40,470 nt of DNA from RBG-16-57-9 sp964529745 (lineage in GTDB: Archaea > Thermoproteota > Bathyarchaeia > TCS64): NCBI GenBank assembly GCA_964529745.1, contig CAZGZR010000016.1:1-40470 (forward strand). Direction: 5' to 3'. Both the position numbers and the translations under genes were made by a program. Shown here piece after piece: positions 31,394 to 40,317 of this stretch. Numbering within the stretch: position 1 is the stretch's first letter; the number at the start of each line of letters is the position of its first letter. A model generated the notes under the pieces. The model saw only the letters and a program-made list of their open reading frames with translations. It had not been told where the DNA came from and ran no database searches.

Positions 31394-33325
31394 CTAGAGT
31401 ATCCTCACTCGGGTGGAGTTGAACGCAGGACCGCCTCCCAGCGCCTGCGCCTTCCCAAGGGTGAGGGCGTTCTGCGGGTTGCCATCATCGTCCACCAGCT
31501 CCCTCGGCGCCCAAAGCACCCCCCGGGGGACCTGATCCGTGACCACCGCCGTGAGAGTGAGGCGGCCGCGCTCGTTTAACAGGGTCACCTCTGATCCCTC
31601 TTCGACGCCGTGTCTCTCCGCGTCCAAGGGGTTCACCCAGACCTGGAGAGGCGGAGCCCCATAAACGTCCCTGAACTGGGTGTGGGTGTACTTCGGGAGG
31701 CTGCTGCTGATGAGAACATACATGTTCGGGGCGCGGCCGAGGCACATTTGGGCTGGCAGCGGCGACACTCCCTCACCGGCCGCCGTGGAGAAGAACTCTA
31801 TCCTGCCGGAGGGCGTCTGGTACTCGTCGGCGGGCCTAATGCGAAGCCTCACCGATGAACCGTTCATCAGGTCCCGGTAGCCGCCATCCATGAACGCTTC
31901 CTCCAGCGTGCGCCCAACCTCGGCCCACGGGTCGTCGTAGACCCACTCGTCCTCGACGCCCATGCGATGGGCCAGCTCCCTCATGACCCAAACCTCATCC
32001 CTGCTCCTCCCCCAGGGCTCCACGGCCCTGCACGCCTTCCTGACGTAGGGGTGGGAGTCGCTCAGCACTATGTCGTCCTTCTCCAGGTAGGTGGCGGCGG
32101 GGAGGACGACGTCCGCGAGGCGGCACGTCTCGGTGAGGTGGGTGTCGTGGACTACTAGGAAGACATCGTCACGCGTAAGCCCAGCCTTGATGCTGCCCGA
32201 GTCGGGGAGGGTGAGGGCGGGGTTCATGCCCTGAACGTAGACGAAGCGGAACTCGCCGGCCTTGAGTCTCTCGCCTATGGATATCTGGCTCACCACGCGT
32301 GGGGGTTTGCTTGTAAGCGTTTTCCCCTCCAGGTCCCCGGCGAGGTACCTGCCCCTGCTGTTGGTGTAGTAGAGGCCTCGGTGCTGCCCGAGGAGCGCCG
32401 GGATGAGGGAGACAGCCCTGACTGACTCGGCGCCCTGGAGACTCTTGTTGAGGCCGATACCTATCATGAACACGGGGTCACCGTACTCGACCAAGGCGTC
32501 GCCCAGGGACTCCACGCCCGTGGGTGAGACTCCGGTCATGGCCTCAACCCGCTCCGGGGTCCACCGCATGGCCTCCTCAGCGTAAGCCTCGTAGCCCGCG
32601 CAGTGCTCAGCGATGAAGCCTTCGTCCACATGGCCACCCGTGATCAGGTGCCTCGCCAACCCGTAGCAGAGGGCGACGTCGCTGCCAGGCTCCGGGAACA
32701 GCCAGAGGTCGGCCATGGACGTGGACTCGGATCGGCGAGGGTCCACGACCACTATGGCGGCGTCGTTCTCCTTCTTGGCCCTTAGCGCCAGCGCCCACGT
32801 GTGGGGGCTGCTGTTCTTGGCGTTGAACCCCCAGAAAACGATGATCTTACGGTCCAGCAACTCCTCCGGCTCCACGCCGTAGCTTAGGCCGTAGTGGAGC
32901 CCTAGGGCGGCGTGGCCCGAAGCGGAGCACACCGCCCCGTCGGTGCGTGTGGCACCCAGCGCCGACCAGAGCCGCCTGCTGAACCCGCTTGACAGGAGCC
33001 CCGTGTTGCCGTAGTAGTCGAGGAGCAGCACGGACTCCGGGCTACCCGCGTCGAGGGCTTCCCTGAGCCGCCGGGCGACCAGGGCCAGGGCGTCGTCCCA
33101 CGTGGATAGCTTGAATCGCTGCCCATCCCGGGTCTCCCTGACGTAGGGGTTCAGCACTCGGTCCATGCTGTAGAGCCTCCGGGGGTCACCCAGCGCCCTG
33201 GGGCACGTGATGCCGGTGGTGACGGGGTTCTCCCTGCTCGCCTTCACGGAGACGACTACGCCGTCTCTGACCTCGACGTCGAGGAAGCAAGCGTCCGGGC
33301 AGTCCCGGGCGCACATGGTCTTCAC
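31394..33325 (-). CDS. molybdopterin (bis-MGD) oxidoreductase, DMSO-reductase superfamily
   Basis: The 643-residue cytoplasmic enzyme has an N-terminal [4Fe-4S] site (CARDCPDAC, then ITCPRALG, spacing C-x3-C-x3-C-x27-C). Domains for two pterins follow (FWGFNAKNSSPHTWAL, VVDPRRSES, GIGLNKSLQGAESVRA) and a C-terminal molydopterin-binding barrel (LPKYTHTQFRD, VEEGSEVTLLNERGRL). No twin-arginine signal is seen. The likely metal-ligand region is GAVCSASGHAAL. There is no in-frame TGA, so no selenocysteine. Formate, acetylene hydratase-like, thiosulfate or polysulfide chemistry are all possible. No electron-transfer subunit lies next to it. The start is GTG 33325 or ATG 33316. A TATA-like GTTTTATGCGG lies about 50 bases upstream. 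Confidence 0.87.
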   Translation of the reverse strand: MKTMCARDCPDACFLDVEVRDGVVVSVKASRENPVTTGITCPRALGDPRRLYSMDRVLNPYVRETRDGQRFKLSTWDDALALVARRLREALDAGSPESVLLLDYYGNTGLLSSGFSRRLWSALGATRTDGAVCSASGHAALGLHYGLSYGVEPEELLDRKIIVFWGFNAKNSSPHTWALALRAKKENDAAIVVVDPRRSESTSMADLWLFPEPGSDVALCYGLARHLITGGHVDEGFIAEHCAGYEAYAEEAMRWTPERVEAMTGVSPTGVESLGDALVEYGDPVFMIGIGLNKSLQGAESVRAVSLIPALLGQHRGLYYTNSRGRYLAGDLEGKTLTSKPPRVVSQISIGERLKAGEFRFVYVQGMNPALTLPDSGSIKAGLTRDDVFLVVHDTHLTETCRLADVVLPAATYLEKDDIVLSDSHPYVRKACRAVEPWGRSRDEVWVMRELAHRMGVEDEWVYDDPWAEVGRTLEEAFMDGGYRDLMNGSSVRLRIRPADEYQTPSGRIEFFSTAAGEGVSPLPAQMCLGRAPNMYVLISSSLPKYTHTQFRDVYGAPPLQVWVNPLDAERHGVEEGSEVTLLNERGRLTLTAVVTDQVPRGVLWAPRELVDDDGNPQNALTLGKAQALGGGPAFNSTRVRIL

Positions 33326-33433
33326 TAGGGGCAGGGCCTCATCCTCCTACCTTACCTGACCCCCGCGGCCGCATAAAACATCAATGAAGGCCATGTTGCA
33401 TCTTTAGTATAATTTTCTATCTCTGTATACCCA

Positions 33434-33448
33434 AAGATATATTAAGCG
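33434..33448 (+). promoter_or_regulatory. TATA box of the IMP dehydrogenase gene
   Basis: AGATATATTAAGCGC sits about 36 bases before ATG 33484, implying a short leader. Confidence 0.5.
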
Positions 33449-33483
33449 CGTAAAGGAGAGGGGTGTCTAAAATGGTGTAAGGA

Positions 33484-34935
33484 ATGGGTTTCCGTCAAAA
33501 ATTCGAAGACGCGGAAAAAGCCCTCACCTTCAACGACGTTCTTCTTCTCCCGGGGTGGACCAACGTGGAGCCCGGCGAGGCCGACGTGAAGACGCGGTTC
33601 AGCCGAGGCGTAGCGCTCAACATCCCCCTGGTGGCGTCCCCCATGGACACCGTCACCGAGGCCGAGATGGCCATAGCCCTCGCCAGGGAGGGGGCCATAG
33701 GTGTCCTGCACAGGAACTGCAGCGCCAAGGAGGAGGTGGCCATGGCGCGCAGCGTCAAACGCGCCGAGGCCGTCATAATAAGGGACGTCATCACCGTCAG
33801 CCCGGACCACACGGTGGACGAGCTCCTGAAGCTCATGGAGGAGCACAACATCAAGGGGTTCCCGGTGGTTGAGGACGGGGACAGGCTGGTGGGGATAGTG
33901 ACTTGGAGGGATGTCCGCCTCGCGGAGAGCAGCCTCAAGGTCAAGGACGTGATGACCGAGGAGGTCTACACGGGCACGGAGGACACGAGCCTGGAGGAGG
34001 CCATGAAGATCCTCCACGAGCACAGGATCGAGAAGCTCCCCATCGTCAACGGGGACAGGAGGGTCAGGGGCCTCATCACGATGAAGGACATCACCCTCAA
34101 GGGGACGTATCAGGACGCCGTCAGGGACGAGGAGGGCCGCCTCATCTGCGCCGCGGCCATCAGCCCCTTCGACCTGCCCCGGGCCAAGGCGCTGGACAGG
34201 TACGTGGACGTGCTGGTGCTGGACGTGTCCCACTTCCACAACAAGAACTGCTTCGACGCGGCCAAGGAGATACTCGGGGAGGTGGAGGCCGACGTGGTCG
34301 TGGGCAACATAGGCACCTACGAGGCTGCTGAGGACGTCGTCACCAAGCTAGACGGCGTCGCTGGGCTCAGGGTGGGCATAGGCAGCGGGAGTATCTGCAG
34401 CACCAGCGTCGTAACACGTGCAGGCGCCCCCACCCTCTACGCCACCAGCAGGGTCGCCGACGCCGTCAAGAAGTACGGCGCGGAGATACCCATAATCGCG
34501 GACGGCGGCATGAGGAACCCCGGCGACATAGCCGTCGCCATGGCCGTGGGCGCCTCATGCGCCATGATGGGCAACGTCTTCGCCGGCTGCAGGGAGAGCC
34601 CCGGCAGGCTCGTCGCCATGGAGGGACGCTACTACAAGGAGTACTACGGAATGGGCAGCGAACGGGCGCGCAAGAAGCGGTACGCGCAGGACAGGTACAG
34701 CCAGCCCTCCAAGTCGGTGAACGAGGGCGTCGAGGGTTGGGTGCCCTACAGGGGCCCCGTGAAGGACATACTGGGCGAGTTCACGGGCGGCCTCCAAGCG
34801 GCCATGGGGTACGTGGGAGCCAGGACCATACCCGAGATGTGGGAGAAGGCCAGGCTAGCCCTAATAACGGAGAGGGGAGCCCAGGAGGCGGCGCCCCACG
34901 ACATCATGCGCCCCGGCCCAAGCAGAAGACTCTAA
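33484..34935 (+). CDS. guaB: inosine-5'-monophosphate dehydrogenase
   Basis: The 483-residue enzyme oxidises IMP to XMP with NAD, the committed step to GMP. The TIM barrel begins ALTFNDVLLLPGW, carries two CBS domains as an insert (about residues 95-210) and has the catalytic Cys305 in GIGSGSICSTS, the same number as E. coli Cys305. The flap with Arg/Tyr is DRYSQ, followed by GVEGWVPYRGPV. Some usually invariant positions differ: GSGSIC for GPGSIC and CRESPG for TEEAPG. GMP reductase shares the fold but normally lacks CBS domains and the RY-x-Q flap, so it is less likely. It stands near split purH, consistent with a purine cluster. Confidence 0.87.
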   Translation: MGFRQKFEDAEKALTFNDVLLLPGWTNVEPGEADVKTRFSRGVALNIPLVASPMDTVTEAEMAIALAREGAIGVLHRNCSAKEEVAMARSVKRAEAVIIRDVITVSPDHTVDELLKLMEEHNIKGFPVVEDGDRLVGIVTWRDVRLAESSLKVKDVMTEEVYTGTEDTSLEEAMKILHEHRIEKLPIVNGDRRVRGLITMKDITLKGTYQDAVRDEEGRLICAAAISPFDLPRAKALDRYVDVLVLDVSHFHNKNCFDAAKEILGEVEADVVVGNIGTYEAAEDVVTKLDGVAGLRVGIGSGSICSTSVVTRAGAPTLYATSRVADAVKKYGAEIPIIADGGMRNPGDIAVAMAVGASCAMMGNVFAGCRESPGRLVAMEGRYYKEYYGMGSERARKKRYAQDRYSQPSKSVNEGVEGWVPYRGPVKDILGEFTGGLQAAMGYVGARTIPEMWEKARLALITERGAQEAAPHDIMRPGPSRRL

Positions 34936-34989
34936 CCCTCTTTTCTTCTTAGCAGGTTTTACATCCGCATCCGTCTAGTATAATCGTAG

Positions 34990-37140
34990 GTGACTGTCTT
35001 GAACAGGTCATGGCTTGGATGGGCCGAGATAAGGCCCGAAACCGATGTAATCGCCGGGAGCATGGCGACCTGGACCCTGGTCTACCACGTGGGCAGGTAC
35101 GGGATAGACGACGGAGGCAGCGTGAGGGTGGCTCGGAGAAGCGTGAGCGACGAGGAGGCACCCCAGTTCGGCGACCCAACCCGGTCGGGGTACACCACCG
35201 TCTCCACGGACAGGGACGTGAGGCTTGAATGCTTCTTCAGCAGCCGCGGCCACATAAGGCCCTTCAGGGCCGCACTCCAGGTGGACGTACGGGACGGAAG
35301 CCTCTACGAGGGAGACACCGTCACCATAGTCTATGGTGACAGAGGAGGCGGCGGTCCCGGCCTCAGGGCCCAGACCTTCAGGGAGCAGGAGCACGTCTTC
35401 AAGGTACTGGTGGACCCCTTCGGCACCGGCAGGTTCGAGGAGATCACGGAGTCTCCCCACGTGAGAATAGTCGGCGGCCCAGCGGAGAAGCTAGAGGCGG
35501 CGGCGCCTTCGGGGGCGGCCTCGGGTGAGCCCCTCGAGGTGGTGGTGAGGGCGCTTGACAGCTACGGTAACAGATGCGAAAGGTACAGGGGGACCGTGCG
35601 GTTCGAGGGGCTTGACGTGGGGCCGTACACGTTCAAAGAGGAGGACAGGGGGGCGCACCTGTTTAGCGTGACCCTCAGCGGCGAGGGGCTACAGACCTTG
35701 AAGATAACAGACGACAGCGGCCTCGCCGCGGAGTCAAACCCCATCATGGTCCAGCGGGAGCAGCCCAGGTATAGGCTCTACTGGGGAGACATGCATGGCC
35801 AGACCAAGCAGACGGTGGGCACCGGTACAGTGGACGAGTACTTCCGGTTCATGCACGAAGTAGCCAACATGGACTTCGGGGGCTGGCAAGGCAACGACTT
35901 CCAGATCACCAAGGAGCTCTGGGAGGAGGTGAAGGAAAAGACCAAGGAATACACCAAGCCCGGCAGGTTCCTATTGTTCCTGGGATACGAGTGGAGCGGC
36001 CTCACCCCCGCTGGAGGCGACCACAACATCTACTATCTGGGCGACGACGGGCCCCTCCACCGCAGCGACCACTGGCTCATCCAGGATAGGAGCGACGAGG
36101 ACACCGACAGGTACCCCATAGACAGGCTCTGGGACGAATTCAGGAGCAGGAACGACGTAATGGCCGTGGCCCACGTGGGGGGCCGCCACGCCAACCTGGA
36201 CTACTGGGACCCAGAGATGGTGCCCCTCATCGAGGTCCACAGCCACCACGGCACCTTCGAGTGGCTCCTGGAGGAGGCCCTCCGCCGCGGCTATAGGGTG
36301 GGGTTCATCGCCGCCAGCGACGACCACACCTGCAGGCCCGGCCTGACGCTCACCAGCGAGAACTTCACCACGAAGGGGGGGTACACGGGGGTCTACGCGG
36401 AGACCCTCACCAAGGAGGCGCTCTGGGAGGCGTTCTGGTCTAGGCGGACCTACGGGACCACGGGCGAGAGGATCATACTCGGTTTCGAGGTGGACGGCCA
36501 CGTGATGGGTGAGGAGTACGAGGCGACCGACGCCCCAGCCATCAGCGTCAAGGTGCACGGGACCAAGCCGCTGCACGCCGTGGAGGTCATGAGGGGGACG
36601 GAGACCATCTACAGACACCCCTTCGCCGCCCCGGACGATGAGGACAGGCTCATAAAGGTGGAGTGGATGGGCGCCCGAGTCAAGAGCAGGCCCAAACGGG
36701 TGAACTGGGACGGCGGTCTCTACCTCGATAAAGGCATGATACTGTCCTTCAGCGGCTATGCGTTCGACTACCTGGATCAGGGGGTGCGGCGGGTAAACAA
36801 CCAGCGGCTGGAGTGGACCAGCACCACAGGCGGGGACCCGGATGGAGTCATAATGAGGCTGGACGCGCCGTTAGACGCCGAGGCCACGTTCTACAGCAGG
36901 CCTGTCAGCTTCACGTTCCGGCCCGCCGACGTAGGGTACGAGCCTACGGTGATCGAGGTCGGCCCCGTCAACAGACGCGTAAAGATACAAGCGATCACGG
37001 GCAAGCCGCTGCCAAGGGACCTGGAGTTCACCATCGTGGACGAGTACGTAAAGGAGGATGTAAACCCCTACTGGGTGAAGGTGACCCAGTGCGACGGCTC
37101 CATGGCGTGGAGCAGCCCCGTCTACGCGTCGCACCAATAG
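34990..37140 (+). CDS. DUF3604 / PHP-superfamily metal-dependent protein
   Basis: The 716-residue protein has two parts. The N-terminal 240 residues are beta-rich, Ig-like domains (VVVRALDSYGNRCERYRGTVRF). The second part resembles PHP phosphoesterases, with clustered His, Asp and Glu ligands: WGDMHGQT (about residue 270), FLGYEWSG, VAHVGGRHAN, IEVHSHHGTFEW and FIAASDDHTCRPG. DUF3604 proteins are widespread and largely uncharacterised; hydrolysis of a phosphate or sulfate ester is a reasonable guess. No signal peptide is seen, so it is cytoplasmic unless another start is used. GTG 34990 is chosen because it follows a TATA-like AGTATAATC and nothing upstream is open. It sits between guaB and purH with no evident link. 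Confidence 0.8.
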   Translation: MTVLNRSWLGWAEIRPETDVIAGSMATWTLVYHVGRYGIDDGGSVRVARRSVSDEEAPQFGDPTRSGYTTVSTDRDVRLECFFSSRGHIRPFRAALQVDVRDGSLYEGDTVTIVYGDRGGGGPGLRAQTFREQEHVFKVLVDPFGTGRFEEITESPHVRIVGGPAEKLEAAAPSGAASGEPLEVVVRALDSYGNRCERYRGTVRFEGLDVGPYTFKEEDRGAHLFSVTLSGEGLQTLKITDDSGLAAESNPIMVQREQPRYRLYWGDMHGQTKQTVGTGTVDEYFRFMHEVANMDFGGWQGNDFQITKELWEEVKEKTKEYTKPGRFLLFLGYEWSGLTPAGGDHNIYYLGDDGPLHRSDHWLIQDRSDEDTDRYPIDRLWDEFRSRNDVMAVAHVGGRHANLDYWDPEMVPLIEVHSHHGTFEWLLEEALRRGYRVGFIAASDDHTCRPGLTLTSENFTTKGGYTGVYAETLTKEALWEAFWSRRTYGTTGERIILGFEVDGHVMGEEYEATDAPAISVKVHGTKPLHAVEVMRGTETIYRHPFAAPDDEDRLIKVEWMGARVKSRPKRVNWDGGLYLDKGMILSFSGYAFDYLDQGVRRVNNQRLEWTSTTGGDPDGVIMRLDAPLDAEATFYSRPVSFTFRPADVGYEPTVIEVGPVNRRVKIQAITGKPLPRDLEFTIVDEYVKEDVNPYWVKVTQCDGSMAWSSPVYASHQ

Positions 37141-37216
37141 TTTATTTCTTCGTGCAAGTTTACAGCCCCGCGAAAGGCAAATCATTTAGCGTCGGCGCCT
37201 TTGCGTTAACCCGTAA

Positions 37217-37222
37217 GGGTGA
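37217..37222 (+). promoter_or_regulatory. ribosome binding site fixing the start of the IMP cyclohydrolase gene
   Basis: GGGTGA lies 4 bases before ATG 37227. The open frame runs far upstream (to about 36813) but only as a shadow of the DUF3604 gene. Confidence 0.55.
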
Positions 37223-37226
37223 GCCG

Positions 37227-37823
37227 ATGATAGAGAGGGCGTTGATAAGCGTCTACGACAAGACCGGCCTCGAGGGGCTGGTGGAGTCTTTGGACGACTA
37301 CGGCGTAGAGATAATCTCCAGCGGAGGCACCGCCAGACGCATCAGAAAGATAGGATACGAGAGGCTGGTGGAGGTAAGCAGCTACACGGGCCACCCCGAG
37401 AGCCCCGGCGGCCTAGTCAAGACCCTGCACCCCAAGGTCCACGGAGGCATCCTCCTAGACAGGAGTCGCCCCGACCACAGGAATTGGATGGAGGAGAACG
37501 GCATAGAGCCCATCGACATGGTGGTATGCAACCTCTACCCCTTCGAGAAGGTTGTCGCCGGTGGAGCGGACCTCGCCGAGGCCGCCGACAATATAGACAT
37601 AGGTGGCCCAACGTTGACCAGGTCAGCCGCCAAGGCGGCTCTACTATACGACAGGGTCTGCGTGTTGACAGACCCGGCCCAGTACCCCGAGGTCGTTGAC
37701 ACCCTCAAGAAGAACAAGGGAGAGCTCACCACAGAGCTGAGGCAGAGATACGCCATGGCCGCGTTCAAGCGGACGGCGGCGTACGACTCTGCCATAGTAA
37801 CCTATCTGGAGGAGAACCTATGA
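37227..37823 (+). CDS. purH: IMP cyclohydrolase (PurH N-terminal domain as a separate protein)
   Basis: The 198-residue MGS-like domain closes the ring of FAICAR to give IMP, the last step of de novo purine synthesis. It reads ALISVYDKTGLEGL, IISSGGTARRIR, the catalytic region KTLHPKVHGGIL, MVVCNLYPFEKVV, DNIDIGGPTLTRSAAK and AMAAFKRTAAYD, all as in bacterial-type PurH. It ends where that protein would continue into the transformylase, and the next gene supplies that domain with a 4-base overlap (ATGA). Many archaea use unrelated PurO and PurP instead, so a PurH-type pathway in split form is notable. I write purH for both halves. Confidence 0.9.
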   Translation: MIERALISVYDKTGLEGLVESLDDYGVEIISSGGTARRIRKIGYERLVEVSSYTGHPESPGGLVKTLHPKVHGGILLDRSRPDHRNWMEENGIEPIDMVVCNLYPFEKVVAGGADLAEAADNIDIGGPTLTRSAAKAALLYDRVCVLTDPAQYPEVVDTLKKNKGELTTELRQRYAMAAFKRTAAYDSAIVTYLEENL

Positions 37824-38899
37824 GCAAGAAAAAGTCCATGAGGAGGAAGTACCGGACTGCCCTCGAGGAGTCGTTCCCCGAGGAGATGACCATCAAGATA
37901 GGCGGCCGCGAGACGGTGTACAGGAAGAAGATGAGCCTACGCTACGGCGAGAACCCGCACCAGCCGGCCGCGTTCTACGCGCCCGTGGGGAAGCCGCTGA
38001 CCGTCGGCAACGTCGAGATCCTGAAGACCGGGAAGAAGGGGCTGAGCATGACCAACGTGGAGGACGTGAACAACAGCCTACGTATCGTCAGCTACTTCGA
38101 TGAGCCCGCATGCGCCGTCATGAAACACGTGAACCCCAGCGGCGTCGCCGCAAGAAACAGACTGGACGAGCCGCTGAGGACGACGTACGCCAAGGCCAGG
38201 GACTGCGACGCCCTGGCGGCGTTCGGCAGCGTCGTAGGCTTCAACACCGTGGTGGACGAGGGCACCGCCGAGGAGATAATGACCAGCTACGTCGAGGGCG
38301 TCGTGGCACCGGGCTACGAGCCGGCCTGCATGGACCACTTCCAACAGAAGAGAGACATTCGCATAATGCAGGTGGACAGCCTAGAATCGCTGAGCAGGTA
38401 CGTGGGCGACCCCCCTGAGCCGCTGGACATCAGCGTCCAGACGGACGGAAGCATAGTGCTACAAGCCCCCATGCTCACCAAGATCAGGGGCCCAGACGAC
38501 CTCAGGTACGTGACGGAGCGGAAGGCCACGGCCCAAGAGGCCAAAGATCTGGTGTTCAGCTGGTACGTCTGCATGAACGTGCGCAGCAACGGCGTCGTGC
38601 TCAGCAGGGACAACGCCACCATCGGCATAGGGACAGGCCAACAGGACAGAGTCACAGCCGTGAAGCTGGCCCTAGACAAGGCGAAGATGAGGGGACACGA
38701 AGAAGCGATACCGGGCTCCGTGCTCGCGTCGGACGGGTTCTTCCCGTTCAGGGACAGCATCGACCTCCTGGCAGAGCACGGCGTCACGGCGTGCGTCCAG
38801 CCGGGCGGCAGCCTCAAGGACAAGGAAGTCATCGAGGCATGCGACGAGAACGGCATAGCCATGGCGTTCACCGACGAACGATGCTTCCGCCACTTCTAA
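37820..38899 (+). CDS. purH: AICAR transformylase (PurH C-terminal domain as a separate protein)
   Basis: The 359-residue protein transfers a formyl group from 10-formyl-tetrahydrofolate to AICAR. It starts with a basic leader (MSKKKSMRRKY) and then MSLRYGENPHQPAAFY, the usual opening of the domain. The catalytic Lys102-His103 pair is in MKHVNPSG, and DALAAFGSVVGFN, WYVCMNVRSNGVVLS and LASDGFFPFRDSID follow. It is shorter than the same domain in E. coli PurH, as is common in stand-alone forms. Use of a folate-type donor suggests the organism has a C1 carrier that fits, perhaps tetrahydromethanopterin. It is coupled to the cyclohydrolase gene by ATGA. Confidence 0.9.
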   Translation: MSKKKSMRRKYRTALEESFPEEMTIKIGGRETVYRKKMSLRYGENPHQPAAFYAPVGKPLTVGNVEILKTGKKGLSMTNVEDVNNSLRIVSYFDEPACAVMKHVNPSGVAARNRLDEPLRTTYAKARDCDALAAFGSVVGFNTVVDEGTAEEIMTSYVEGVVAPGYEPACMDHFQQKRDIRIMQVDSLESLSRYVGDPPEPLDISVQTDGSIVLQAPMLTKIRGPDDLRYVTERKATAQEAKDLVFSWYVCMNVRSNGVVLSRDNATIGIGTGQQDRVTAVKLALDKAKMRGHEEAIPGSVLASDGFFPFRDSIDLLAEHGVTACVQPGGSLKDKEVIEACDENGIAMAFTDERCFRHF

Positions 38900-39058
38900 C
38901 AACCATATAAACCTACTTACAATGACAAGGATATTGAATTTCTCGCAGTAATACGAACAATACTGGAAGGCTTAATAGTTTAATTGGCTCTCGTAGGTCT
39001 TTGTCTAAGAACCGCGCCCACACAGCGTCAAATGCATAAAGTATAAGGTGTTCAGAGA

Positions 39059-40054
39059 ATGAAGGAATTAAGATTTGGGATTCAATCAAGCGCCCGATAC
39101 TACGCACCCACCGACTGGGGCGACTTGAAGACAACCACTCAGTACTGCGAAGAACTCGGCTACGACTCCATCTGGTTCGGCGACCACCTCACCACAGGCG
39201 GCTCGCGGCTCGAGGTCTGGACGATCCTCTCTGCCCTCTCAACCATCACCACGAAGATACGGCTGGGAACCCTGGTTCTCTGCAACAACTGGCGGAACCC
39301 TGCCCTCCTCGCGAAGATGGCCGCGACGCTAGACATCGCATCTCAGGGACGCCTCGAGTTCGGTATAGGATCCGGCTGGAACCAGGAAGAACACGAGACC
39401 TACGGATACGACTTCCCGAGCCCACGTGTCCGCGTGGAGCGGATGCGGGAAAGCCTAGAGATCATCAAGCGCATGTGGACGCAGGAGAACTCGAGCTTCG
39501 ACGGGAAACACTACCACATACGCGATGCCGTCTGCTACCCGAAGCCCCTGCAGAAGCCGCATCCCCCCATAACGATAGGCGGAGGCGGCGAGACCTATAC
39601 CCTGAAGGCCGTGGCGGCCTACGCCGATCGATGGAACGGGTTTGGCCCCCCAGAAGAGTACCGACGAAGAATGGGCATACTGAAGAAGTACTGCGCCCAA
39701 ATTGGACGAGACCCCGACAGCATCGACATGACCTACTACGCCTCCATGGACCTCTACCACAGCGAGGACGACCTCCTAGAGGCGATGAAGGAGATGTATC
39801 TCACAGGCCAGCAACGAGGGCGCCCGATACAGGACCAATACCCGTCTTTCGACGAGTGGCTGAGCCTGTACCGGACGCGTCACCTCATCGGCACCCCCGA
39901 GGAATGCTTGGAAAAGGTACAACACATCATAGACATAGGCGTGACGTACTTCATATTCAGCATCAGAGCCGCACGACGCGTCCCGGACCTCGTGGCGCGC
40001 AAAAACAGTCTACGACTCTTCGTTGAACACATCATCAACCCACTCAAAGACTAG
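39059..40054 (+). CDS. luciferase-like (LLM) oxidoreductase, probably F420-dependent
   Basis: The 331-residue TIM-barrel flavin-type oxidoreductase has the family's order of motifs: KELRFGIQSS, EELGYDSIWFGDHL, IRLGTLVLCNNWRNPALLAKMAATLDIASQGRLEFGIGSGW, PHPPITIGGGGE and a C-terminal HLIGTPEECLEKVQHIIDIG. The last is typical of the F420-dependent branch (hydroxymycolate- and glucose-6-phosphate-dehydrogenase-like). FMN-dependent monooxygenases share the fold. ATG 39059 begins right after a TATA-like AGTATAAGG. Substrate unknown. It stands alone after purH, with a T8 run (about 40109-40116) downstream as a likely terminator. Confidence 0.87.
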   Translation: MKELRFGIQSSARYYAPTDWGDLKTTTQYCEELGYDSIWFGDHLTTGGSRLEVWTILSALSTITTKIRLGTLVLCNNWRNPALLAKMAATLDIASQGRLEFGIGSGWNQEEHETYGYDFPSPRVRVERMRESLEIIKRMWTQENSSFDGKHYHIRDAVCYPKPLQKPHPPITIGGGGETYTLKAVAAYADRWNGFGPPEEYRRRMGILKKYCAQIGRDPDSIDMTYYASMDLYHSEDDLLEAMKEMYLTGQQRGRPIQDQYPSFDEWLSLYRTRHLIGTPEECLEKVQHIIDIGVTYFIFSIRAARRVPDLVARKNSLRLFVEHIINPLKD

Positions 40055-40108
40055 GAAAAAAGTTTGCAATGCCTCACGTATTCAAGTCTCACTTCTAAGC
40101 CAGATATT

Positions 40109-40116
40109 TTTTTTCC
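40109..40116 (+). terminator. T-run terminator after the LLM gene
   Basis: Eight T residues lie 55 bases after the TAG, between convergent genes. Confidence 0.4.
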
Positions 40117-40147
40117 ATAATTACAGGTAACATGATACAAGCTCGGA

Positions 40148-40309
40148 TCAGTGAGCCACGTCAGGGTCCCTTACAAACAAGACGAGAACAAACACCTGCA
40201 ACAACGTCGCGGCCAGAAGACAGAGCCAAGTATAGACCGGGTTCATGGCATACAACAAACCACCCAAGACCGACGCAGCCACCACAGGGACAGTGAACAA
40301 ATACCCCAT
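40148..40309 (-). CDS. C-terminus of a membrane transporter (MFS-like), 5' end lost in the window edge
   Basis: Only the last 50 or so residues are readable: LFTVPVVAASVLGGLLYAMNP (membrane helix with an MFS-like Gly-Gly turn), then YTWLCLLAATLLQVFVLVLFV (second helix) and a short DPDVAH tail ending at TGA. The helix-NP-helix-acidic-end layout resembles the last two helices of major facilitator transporters. Upstream (above 40310) the frame turns into pure Gly/Arg/Pro/Ala from the G/C-only block, which I do not believe is real coding sequence. The ATG at 40309 is only the first Met in the credible part. Confidence 0.45.
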   Translation of the reverse strand: MGYLFTVPVVAASVLGGLLYAMNPVYTWLCLLAATLLQVFVLVLFVRDPDVAH

Positions 40310-40317
40310 CCCAGGAC

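Noticed and set aside
31394..33325. Selenocysteine in the molybdopterin enzyme
   Set aside because: No in-frame TGA exists. The ligand region already reads Cys-Ser-Ala-Ser-Gly.
36813..37226. Upstream extension of the IMP cyclohydrolase gene
   Set aside because: It is a frame shadow of the DUF3604 gene. The conserved N-terminus and a ribosome site fix ATG 37227.
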